Below the pieces are notes generated by a model. The model made no database searches. It saw only the letters and a program-made list of their open reading frames with translations, and had not been told where the DNA came from. A stretch of DNA of 7,746 nt, from contig RGMU01000067.1 in assembly GCA_010021705.1 (NCBI GenBank), positions 1-7,746 of the forward strand. Reading direction: 5' to 3'. The translations under genes were made by a program, and so were the position numbers. Below are positions 1-6,005 of the stretch, one piece after another; within the stretch, counting starts at the first letter, position 1; every line of letters begins with the position of its first letter. Source of the DNA: Chitinophagia bacterium (GTDB lineage: Bacteria > Bacteroidota > Bacteroidia > Chitinophagales > Chitinophagaceae).

Positions 1-520
1 TACACATTACCGGAGGCATCTACGGCTACGCCGAAGGGATAATTAAGGCTTGCAGCCGTAGCGGCACCGCTATCGCCACTGTAACTTCTACTACCATTAC
101 CTGCTATGGTGCTGATAACCCCGCTTGTGTTCACTTTGCGTATGCGGTCGTTATCAGCGTCTGCAATGTACACATTCCCGGAAGCATCTACGGCTACGCC
201 GGTGGGATGATATAGGCTTGCAGCCGTAGCGGCACCGCCATCACCACTGTAGCCCCCACGTCCGGTAGAGTCATGATAGCCGTTACCGGCTATGGTGCTA
301 ATTACACCGGAGGTATTCACTTTGCGGATGCGATGGTTATCAGCGTCTGCAATGTACACATTCCCGGAAGCATCTACGGCTACACCCCATGAATTATTAA
401 GGCTCGCTGCCGTTGCAGCACCACCATCACCACTGTAACTTCTACTACCGTTACCCGCTATGGTGGTAATAATCTGCGCCTTAGCCCCCAGCGTACCGGC
501 TAAGAAAAAGACGCTTAAAA
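1..520 (-). repeat. Tandem NHL-coding DNA repeats (168 and 186 bp periods)
   Basis: The phrase TACACATT(A/C)CCGG starts at 1, 169 and 355, giving periods of 168 and 186 bp (56 and 62 codons). Positions 150-197 and 336-383 are a 48-bp perfect direct repeat, and the first copy (1-32) differs only slightly. The 18-bp length difference is an in-frame insertion between about 250 and 290. Identity at silent positions points to recent duplication or gene conversion rather than protein selection alone. Confidence 0.9.
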
Positions 521-581
521 GTAGTACTTTGCGAATTTCAGCCATCGCGGGGGGATTCAGTTTAAATTTTCTGTGTAGCAT
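1..581 (-). CDS. Secreted NHL-repeat protein, N-terminal part (runs off left edge)
   Basis: About 193 codons are visible and the frame stays open to the window edge. After a signal peptide ending AKA|Q come repeats of the form TIAGNG...YSGDGGAATAASL...GVAVDASGNVYIADADN-RIRKVNTSGVIS, the classic NHL signature that folds as beta-propeller blades. The visible repeats are 56 and 62 residues long; the second has a six-residue insertion (HDSTGRGG area). The ATG at 579-581 is the outermost start and lies just below a good promoter, but Met13 (543-545) would give a more ordinary signal peptide (MAEIRK followed by a hydrophobic stretch), so the true start is uncertain. In Bacteroidota such proteins are usually exported and often end in a type IX secretion sorting domain; that end is outside the window. 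NHL propellers generally bind proteins or ligands, and nothing here shows an enzyme activity. The exact role is unknown. Confidence 0.88.
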   Translation of the reverse strand, partial: MLHRKFKLNPPAMAEIRKVLLLSVFFLAGTLGAKAQIITTIAGNGSRSYSGDGGAATAASLNNSWGVAVDASGNVYIADADNHRIRKVNTSGVISTIAGNGYHDSTGRGGYSGDGGAATAASLYHPTGVAVDASGNVYIADADNDRIRKVNTSGVISTIAGNGSRSYSGDSGAATAASLNYPFGVAVDASGNV

Positions 582-588
582 AATTGAT

Positions 589-607
589 TAAATTTGCGGC
601 AAATTTA
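589..607. repeat. 19-bp perfect palindrome over the NHL-gene promoter
   Basis: TAAATTTGCGGCAAATTTA reads the same on both strands apart from its central base (G598). Each half is itself a match to the Bacteroidota -7 consensus TAnnTTTG: one half on the plus strand (589-596), one on the minus strand (607-600). Its symmetry and place, 8-26 bases before the outermost NHL start codon, would suit a dimeric repressor or activator operator. No regulator is identified. Confidence 0.6.
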
Positions 608-631
608 GACGTAGAAATTATAACGTGCAAG
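600..631 (-). promoter_or_regulatory. Candidate promoter of the NHL-repeat gene
   Basis: Read on the minus strand, CTTG (631-628) is followed by 20 bases and then TAAATTTG (607-600), close to the Bacteroidota pattern TTTG-N19~21-TAnnTTTG. Transcription would start near 592-595, leaving a leader of roughly 12 bases before the ATG at 581, or about 50 before the inner ATG at 545. The -7 box is one arm of the palindrome at 589-607. Confidence 0.5.
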
Positions 632-657
632 TGTTTACAAAAAGATAATATTGGGAG

Positions 658-720
658 TTGTCTGAATCAGGACGCTCAGGATTTTAGGATTAGCAGGAAT
701 TGGGCTGTATTTTGTCTGAA
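658..720. repeat. Short direct-repeat patch, possible dispersed intergenic repeat
   Basis: TTGTCTGAA occurs at 658-666 and again at 712-720. Between them a (C/T)AGGA word recurs at 668, 677, 685 and 694, a spacing of 9, 8 and 9 bases. From memory, similar TCTGAATCAGGA...CAGGAT sequences recur between genes in many Bacteroidota genomes, but I cannot check this here. Such sequences are often wrongly annotated as small proteins rich in NQD-QDFRI words, as in the spurious frame here. Confidence 0.45.
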
Positions 721-885
721 ATGTGATTTTTGTGAAGGGGATAATTGCTATGACAGGCGGGTTAGTCTAAAAAGTAAAGTGAAGGCGAAATGTTTAATGG
801 TGGATGTTGTAAGAGTTGCCCAAAAAATTAACCCTCTTGCAAAAAAAATCACACATGTTGATTAACGATTTATCCACCCCTGCAA

Positions 886-912
886 TTTGTTCATAGAATT
901 AGCATACCTTTG
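886..912 (+). promoter_or_regulatory. Possible promoter of the TPR gene
   Basis: TACCTTTG at 905-912 fits the TAnnTTTG -7 consensus, with TTTG at 886-889 upstream. The 15-base spacing is shorter than the usual 19-21, which weakens the call. It would give a leader of about 95 bases before the ATG at 1015. Confidence 0.35.
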
Positions 913-1014
913 CTTTAATAAATGTATGGCTACATAAATGTTAAAAAGTAATTTAGCGTAGCCGAATTGAAAATAAGAACTAAAAAAGAACTACATTAGC
1001 AGTAAATACCCCTT

Positions 1015-2523
1015 ATGAAGTATTTTTATTTACTTATCATTTTCTTACTTCCCGCACTACCCGGGCTGGCGCAGAAAAAAAATACTGCCATTATTGACAG
1101 TTATTTAAGCGTTTTGCCCGGAGTAGCCACCGATACCGGTAAGGCGCGTATATACACTATTTTATCTGCATTATATCCCACCGTTAACCCTGATACCGGC
1201 ATTATATACGGCAATATGGGTTTAGAAATATATAAGCGTGAGCATATTTCTAAGGGCATGGCTAAAGCCTACAACTCATTAGGGCAAAATTACTTCAACA
1301 AAAATGACTATCCGGTAAGTATGCAAAACTACTATGCTGCGCTTAAAATATATGAAGACCTTAGCGACACAGTTGACATGGCTGCCGTATTAGGCAATAT
1401 TGGTGGCATTTATAATGAACAAAAAGACTATGCCAAAGCACTTGCCAAAGACTCTACTGCACTTAGCTATTACATAAGGCTGAAAAACAAAAAGGGAATT
1501 GCGCGCAACTTGGGTAATATGGGTGTTGTCTATGATAATATGCAGAAATATGATAGTGCACTAAAATACTACAGCAGAGCCATTCAGGTGGACAAAGAAT
1601 CGGGAGATTTAGCAGATGTGGCTAAAAATCACAGCAATATGGCTGGTGCTTATTATAATTTAGGCGACCTGAATATGGCTGTAACCTATAATGACAGTGC
1701 CTTAAAAATATATGAAAAAATAGGCGATAAAAAAAGTTTGGCTATCAACTATGTAAACTTAGGTGCTTTTTTGGTAGAAGTAGCCAAAATGGATAAAACC
1801 AAAGTACAGCCTAATCACATTATAGCTGCCACAAAAGAAGAAAACCTTGCCAATGCCTTAAAATATTTAGAACAAAGTATAAAAGAAGCAGAAGCCATAG
1901 GCTTTCAGCAAGGGTTGGTAGCAGCCAGAGAAACGCTGTATGATGTGTATATGCTTAAAAAAGATTATAAGCTGGCATTAGAGAATTACATTCAAAAAAC
2001 AGACATTATTCAAAACATAATGGATGCCGATACTAAGGTAAAGATTACCAAAATGGAAACCCAGCGCGAAAAAGAATTATTAGACAAGCAAATACAAATA
2101 TCAGAGCTTAAAAAGGCAAATGAACAGAAATTGAGTTTAATTTGGGCGGGTGTGTCTATTGTGTTAATTGTGGTAGTGATAATTATTTTACGTAGCCTTT
2201 ATTTTCAACTTAATTCTAATAAGCAACTGGCTAAAGAAAAAAAGAAACACTTGGAGCGTATTAGGGTGCAAAGTTCTATACTTATGGAAGTTGCGTTTAC
2301 GCAAAGCCATGAAATTAGAGGTCCTGTGTCCACCATTATGGGACTATCCGAGCTTTTTAACTATGATGATATGTCTGACCCTAACAACAAGGTGCTAATG
2401 GAAGGCATTAATTCGGTAAGCCACCGTTTAGATAAAGTAATTACCGAACTTGTTAACAAAGAAAATCAGCTTAAAAACGAGTCTGCTGCCGAAGATATGA
2501 CCGAAGAAGGCAGCAAAGCATAG
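1015..2523 (+). CDS. TPR membrane protein with histidine-kinase-like dimerisation segment, no ATPase domain
   Basis: This 502-residue protein starts with a signal peptide (about residues 1-19, ending GLA|Q). TPR-type helical repeats follow with an exact 40-residue step, beginning near residues 83, 123, 163, 203 and 243; these usually bind proteins or peptides and here should face the periplasm. A charged, probably coiled-coil stretch (about 338-372) leads into one transmembrane helix (about 373-395, WAGVSIVLIVVVIIIL). The cytoplasmic tail holds FTQSHEIRGPVSTIMGL, which looks like the H-box of a histidine kinase, with His432 in the phospho-acceptor position, and a second helix ending near 482. 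The protein stops there: no N, G1 or G2 box of a HATPase domain is present, and the stop is followed one base later by the end of uvrB. Bacteroidota have many proteins with this QSH-x-xR(G/A)P segment lacking an ATPase, so it is likely a natural form. It may act as a signalling scaffold or phospho-relay partner; this is inference. An in-frame TAA at 1003-1005 makes the ATG at 1015 the first possible ATG start. Confidence 0.85.
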   Translation: MKYFYLLIIFLLPALPGLAQKKNTAIIDSYLSVLPGVATDTGKARIYTILSALYPTVNPDTGIIYGNMGLEIYKREHISKGMAKAYNSLGQNYFNKNDYPVSMQNYYAALKIYEDLSDTVDMAAVLGNIGGIYNEQKDYAKALAKDSTALSYYIRLKNKKGIARNLGNMGVVYDNMQKYDSALKYYSRAIQVDKESGDLADVAKNHSNMAGAYYNLGDLNMAVTYNDSALKIYEKIGDKKSLAINYVNLGAFLVEVAKMDKTKVQPNHIIAATKEENLANALKYLEQSIKEAEAIGFQQGLVAARETLYDVYMLKKDYKLALENYIQKTDIIQNIMDADTKVKITKMETQREKELLDKQIQISELKKANEQKLSLIWAGVSIVLIVVVIIILRSLYFQLNSNKQLAKEKKKHLERIRVQSSILMEVAFTQSHEIRGPVSTIMGLSELFNYDDMSDPNNKVLMEGINSVSHRLDKVITELVNKENQLKNESAAEDMTEEGSKA

Positions 2524-2524
2524 T

Positions 2525-4564
2525 TTAGTCTTTCAACAAATCTTCGCGCTCTTTTTGCAGCGAAAACATTAAGTCCCGCAGGCGGGCGGCTTCCATAAAA
2601 TCTAAGTCTTTGGCTGCCTTTTCCATTTCCTTTTTAGCCTTAGCAATTTCTTTGTCTAAAAAGGCTACGTTTCTATATTCTACCACCGGTTCTGCCGCTT
2701 TTGAGGGTTGCGCTTCCATAGTGTAATCGTAGGCTTTGCTTTCGTCATAGCTTTTTATTTCTAAAACAGATGTTTGCTTCATTATTTGCTCCACCGACTT
2801 TTTAACCGTAGTTGGCACAATGCCATGTAGCATATTGTGCTTGATTTGCTTATCTCGCCTTCTGTCTGTTTCTTCCATAGTGCGCTGCATACTCCGGGTT
2901 ATTTTATCGGCATAGAATATTACCTTACCCTTAACATTCCGCGCTGCCCGACCTGCCATTTGCGTTAGCGACCTCTCATCTCTCAAAAAGCCCTCTTTAT
3001 CGGCATCTAAAATAGCAACAAGTGACACTTCGGGCAAATCCAACCCCTCCCTCAGTAGGTTTACGCCCACCAACACATCTATTTCTCCCAACCGCAAAGA
3101 CCGCAAAATTTCTACCCGTTCTAACGTATCTACTTCGCTATGAATATAGCGTGATTTTATGTTAATACGTTTAAGGTACTTATCCAACTCTTCTGCCATG
3201 CGCTTGGTAAGTGTGGTAACAAGCACACGGTCTCCATCGCTTACGCGCTTGTCTATTTCGTCAAGCAAGTCATCTACTTGGTTAATGCTGGGGCGCACCT
3301 CAATAGGCGGGTCTAATAAGCCCGTAGGGCGTACAACCTGTTCTGCTACCACCCCGCCGCAAAGCCCCAATTCATAGTTACCCGGCGTAGCACTTACAAA
3401 CACCACTTGGTTTAACTGTGCTTCAAATTCATAAAAATTAAGCGGTCTGTTGTCTAACGCAGAAGGCAACCTAAATCCATACTCCACTAAAGCTATTTTA
3501 CGGCTTCTATCGCCCCCGTACATACCACTAATTTGAGGTATCGTAACGTGGCTTTCATCTATCACCATCAGAAAATCATCAGGAAAGTAGTCTATCAAGC
3601 AGAAAGGGCGCGTGCCGGGCTGCCTGCGGTCTAAAAAGCGGGAGTAATTTTCAATACCGCTACAATAACCTAACTCGCGTATCATCTCTAAATCATATTC
3701 TACACGTTCCCTTATGCGCTGTGCTTCCAAAAATTTGCCCAGCCCTTTAAAGTAGTTTTCCTGTGCCACCATTTCGTCCTGAATCTCGTGAAAAATAGCT
3801 ACCATTTGGTCGCGGGGGGCTACATACAGGTTGGCAGGGAAAATGGCAGCATTATCCACCTTGCCTATGCGCTTACCCGTATCGGTTTCAAAGGTTTCTA
3901 TTTCTTCAATCTCATCGCCATAGAAGGTAACGCGGTAGCCATAGTCCACATAAGGCAAGTTTATATCCACAGTATCTCCATTTACTCTGAAAGTGCCCCT
4001 TGTAAACTCTATTTGGCTTCTATTATAAAGACTGTTTACCAACGAGTGCAAAAACTTATTCCTGCCCATGTTGTCGCCCACAGTAAAGCGTATAATGCTA
4101 TTGGCATATTCCGTAGGATTACCCATACCATAAATACACGATACCGATGCCACAACTATAATGTCCCGCCTACCGCTTAGCAGGCTTGTGGTTGCCCGCA
4201 AGCGCAGTTTTTCCAATTCTTCGTTAATAGCAAGGTCTTTTTCTATATAGGTGTTAGTTACCGGCAAATAGGCTTCCGGCTGATAATAGTCATAATATGA
4301 CACAAAATACTCCACCGCATTGTTTGGAAAAAACTGCTTAAACTCGCCATAAAGCTGCGCCACAAGCGTTTTATTGTGCGTAAGCACAAGTGTAGGCTTT
4401 TCCACCTGCTGAATAACATTGGCAACCGTAAAGGTTTTCCCCGACCCCGTTACACCCAATAGCGTTTGGAACTTTTCGTTATTGTTAATACCGTCTGCCA
4501 ATTCTTTGATGGCAGTAGGCTGGTCGCCTGCCGGCTTATAAGGGCTTTCTAAACTAAATTTCAT
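2525..4564 (-). CDS. uvrB: UvrABC excinuclease subunit B
   Basis: UvrB is the damage-verifying helicase-like ATPase of nucleotide excision repair: UvrA loads it on the lesion, and it then recruits UvrC to cut the strand on both sides. The 679-residue length is normal (E. coli has 673). Visible landmarks are the Walker A loop GVTGSGKT (37-44, Lys43), the aromatic beta-hairpin region YYDYYQPEAY (90-99) that probes the strand, the UvrA-interaction domain (about 155-245), the Walker B-type DESH (336-339), helicase motif VI QMAGRAARN (535-543, Arg539 and Arg542), the linker/YAD region after it, and a C-terminal UVR helix pair (about 636-671) that contacts UvrC. The start MKFSLESPYKPAGDQPTAI is the usual family beginning. 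The gene stands alone on this strand, converging on the TPR gene with a single base between stops. All key residues are intact, so it should be functional. Confidence 0.98.
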   Translation of the reverse strand: MKFSLESPYKPAGDQPTAIKELADGINNNEKFQTLLGVTGSGKTFTVANVIQQVEKPTLVLTHNKTLVAQLYGEFKQFFPNNAVEYFVSYYDYYQPEAYLPVTNTYIEKDLAINEELEKLRLRATTSLLSGRRDIIVVASVSCIYGMGNPTEYANSIIRFTVGDNMGRNKFLHSLVNSLYNRSQIEFTRGTFRVNGDTVDINLPYVDYGYRVTFYGDEIEEIETFETDTGKRIGKVDNAAIFPANLYVAPRDQMVAIFHEIQDEMVAQENYFKGLGKFLEAQRIRERVEYDLEMIRELGYCSGIENYSRFLDRRQPGTRPFCLIDYFPDDFLMVIDESHVTIPQISGMYGGDRSRKIALVEYGFRLPSALDNRPLNFYEFEAQLNQVVFVSATPGNYELGLCGGVVAEQVVRPTGLLDPPIEVRPSINQVDDLLDEIDKRVSDGDRVLVTTLTKRMAEELDKYLKRINIKSRYIHSEVDTLERVEILRSLRLGEIDVLVGVNLLREGLDLPEVSLVAILDADKEGFLRDERSLTQMAGRAARNVKGKVIFYADKITRSMQRTMEETDRRRDKQIKHNMLHGIVPTTVKKSVEQIMKQTSVLEIKSYDESKAYDYTMEAQPSKAAEPVVEYRNVAFLDKEIAKAKKEMEKAAKDLDFMEAARLRDLMFSLQKEREDLLKD

Positions 4565-4692
4565 AAAAATACCGGCACACCACCGGAGGTTTTCTTTCTA
4601 CAAAAATAGCATATTATAACCGAAATATCACTTTTACCAATTTAGTGCTTCGGGTGCTTGCTCAAAAAGGCTCTTTAGCTCCGGTATTTTTA
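4564..4692. repeat. 12-bp perfect inverted repeat spanning the uvrB upstream region
   Basis: TAAAAATACCGG (4564-4575) and CCGGTATTTTTA (4681-4692) are perfect inverse copies about 105 bases apart. A second, nested pair is ACCGGAG (4582-4588) with CTCCGGT (4679-4685). The left arm touches the last base of the uvrB start codon (4562-4564). The whole span is 129 bases and holds the likely uvrB promoter. It could be a small inverted-repeat element, a long-loop regulatory fold, or chance in AT-rich DNA; no target-site duplication is evident. Confidence 0.5.
4601..4608 (-). promoter_or_regulatory. uvrB: Possible -7 element of uvrB
   Basis: Read on the minus strand, TATTTTTG (4608-4601) fits TAnnTTTG and would start transcription about 30 bases before the uvrB ATG. 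No good TTTG is seen at the right distance upstream, so the call is tentative. I see no SOS-type LexA box around it. Confidence 0.4.
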
Positions 4693-4787
4693 AGTGTTGA
4701 CGCTCTATAAGTTGAATACAGAAACCGCAAACTTACATGTTCCCGCCTTCAAAATTCCCTGCATAGTAAAAATACCCAAAAATAATC

Positions 4788-4795
4788 TACTTTTG
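4788..4795 (+). promoter_or_regulatory. Likely -7 element of the aminotransferase gene
   Basis: TACTTTTG fits the Bacteroidota TAnnTTTG consensus and ends only 6 bases before the ATG at 4802. Transcription would then begin at or within a few bases of the start codon, giving a leaderless or nearly leaderless message. No clear -33 TTTG is seen. The element also argues against the upstream GTG at 4694 as the start. Confidence 0.5.
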
Positions 4796-4801
4796 CAATA
4801 T

Positions 4802-5998
4802 ATGCCTTCCATATCTCAGCGTGGCTTAAAAATGCCACCCTCTCCCATACGCAAATTAGTGCCTTATGCCGATGCCGCCAAAAGCAGAGGCACTAAAGTC
4901 TATCACCTTAACATTGGTCAGCCGGACATTGCCACCCCCACTCAAATATTAGATGCCGTGAAGCATACCGATATGAAAGTGCTGGAATATAGCCCCAGTG
5001 CGGGCATTGAGACTTACAGAAAAAAATTGGTGGAGTATTACTCTCGTAATCATATTTCATTGGCTGTGAGCGACATTATAGTAACCACCGGTGGGTCAGA
5101 AGCTATACAATTTGCCATGCTGTGTTGCTTAGATGCCGGAGATGAAATTATTATCCCCGAACCATTTTATGCCAACTATAACGGCTATGCCAACAGCGGT
5201 GGCATAAAAGTAGTGCCCATTCCTTCCGGCATTGAAACGGGGTTTGCCTTGCCTTCGATTGAAGAATTTGAAAAAGCAATTACGCCCCGCACCAAAGCCA
5301 TAATGATATGCAACCCTAACAATCCCACCGGCTATTTATATAGTAGTGAAGAGCTTGAGGTAATAAAGCAAATATGCCTCAAGCACGACCTATTTTTAAT
5401 GAGCGATGAGGCATATCGTGAATTTTGCTATGACGGCAGAACGCATATTTCAGCCCTAACCATAGCCGGCTTGGAGAACCATGCCATAGTATTAGATACT
5501 ATTTCTAAGCGTTATAGTGCGTGTGGTGGCAGGGTAGGGGCTTTTGTAACAAAAAACAAAGAGCTATTGCAAACTGCCATGAAGTTTGCCCAAGCGCGAT
5601 TAAGCCCACCAACCTTTGCCCAAATATTGGCAGAAGCTGCTGTGGACTTACCCCTTAATTATTTTGACGAAGTGCACGCAGAATACACCAACCGCCGTAA
5701 TACTTTAGTAGCAAGGCTTAATGCCATGCCCGGTGTTACTTGCCCCTCACCCGGCGGCGCATTTTATGCTATGGCAAAGCTACCCGTTGAAGACAGCGAG
5801 GCATTTTGCCAATGGCTATTAGAATCATTCAGCCATAACGGAGCAACGTTGATGATGGCGCCAGCCGCAGGCTTTTATGCCACACCCGGTAAGGGAAAAA
5901 ACGAAGTAAGGTTAGCTTATGTGCTCAATGAAAATGATATAAACCATGCTATGGACTGCCTGCAAATAGCATTAGAACAGTATCCGGGTAAAAATTAA
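4802..5998 (+). CDS. PLP-dependent aminotransferase, class I/II (aspartate aminotransferase-like)
   Basis: A 398-residue fold-type I aminotransferase that moves an amino group between an amino acid and a 2-oxo acid using pyridoxal phosphate in the cytoplasm. Seen in order: the N-terminal PIRKLVPYADAAK and NIGQPDIATP segments that shape the substrate pocket, TTGGSEAI (phosphate-side loop), NPNNPTG (171-177), DEAYREF (202-208, Asp202 holding the PLP ring nitrogen), the Schiff-base lysine in SKRYSACGGRVG (Lys236), and EVRLAYV with Arg370, which binds the substrate carboxylate. All catalytic residues are present. The frame is open upstream to a GTG at 4694, but those 36 extra codons do not look like the family and would begin before the -7 box, so the ATG at 4802 is preferred. 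The substrate cannot be told from sequence; aspartate or a related amino acid is the best guess. The phosphatase gene follows after 7 bases and is probably co-transcribed, though no functional link is evident. Confidence 0.93.
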   Translation: MPSISQRGLKMPPSPIRKLVPYADAAKSRGTKVYHLNIGQPDIATPTQILDAVKHTDMKVLEYSPSAGIETYRKKLVEYYSRNHISLAVSDIIVTTGGSEAIQFAMLCCLDAGDEIIIPEPFYANYNGYANSGGIKVVPIPSGIETGFALPSIEEFEKAITPRTKAIMICNPNNPTGYLYSSEELEVIKQICLKHDLFLMSDEAYREFCYDGRTHISALTIAGLENHAIVLDTISKRYSACGGRVGAFVTKNKELLQTAMKFAQARLSPPTFAQILAEAAVDLPLNYFDEVHAEYTNRRNTLVARLNAMPGVTCPSPGGAFYAMAKLPVEDSEAFCQWLLESFSHNGATLMMAPAAGFYATPGKGKNEVRLAYVLNENDINHAMDCLQIALEQYPGKN

Positions 5999-6005
5999 GA
6001 GAGCT

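Larger units (their letters stand above)
582..1014. other. Long intergenic region, no convincing gene
   Basis: This 433-base gap separates two divergent genes. It holds the palindrome (589-607), the minus-strand NHL promoter, a patch of short direct repeats (658-720), and a possible plus-strand promoter (886-912). A 93-codon frame from 584 to 865 begins at TTG, has no homologous look, and runs through the repeat patch, so I do not call it a gene. In the leader of the TPR gene GGCTAC (928-933) and GTAGCC (958-963) form a 6-bp inverted repeat with a 24-base loop, too weak to call a riboswitch or attenuator. No RNA gene was recognised. Confidence 0.6.

Noticed and set aside
584..865. 93-codon plus-strand frame with several cysteines (CKCLQ, CLKCDFCEGDNC)
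   Set aside because: It starts at TTG beside the NHL promoter, passes through the repeat patch, and its NQD/QDFRI words are what such intergenic repeats give when translated.
870..878. TTATCCACC, close to a DnaA box, as a hint of a replication origin
   Set aside because: Only one imperfect site is present here (another loose match, TTATCCATG, is at 6794), with no cluster, no AT-rich unwinding block and no dnaA or dnaN nearby.
928..963. GGCTAC/GTAGCC inverted repeat in the TPR-gene leader as a riboswitch or attenuator
   Set aside because: Only 6 bp with a 24-base loop and no further helices or conserved core; expected by chance.
3159..3377. 72-codon plus-strand frame inside uvrB
   Set aside because: Low-complexity serine/arginine/threonine composition typical of an antisense shadow; no independent support.
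3788..4180. 130-codon plus-strand frame inside uvrB
   Set aside because: It is a reverse-strand shadow of the UvrB-coding sequence, which is intact and highly conserved there.
4694..4801. 36-codon N-terminal extension of the aminotransferase from GTG 4694
   Set aside because: The extra residues do not resemble the family, the -7 promoter box lies inside them, and MPSISQRGLKMPPSPIRK at 4802 is the usual family start.
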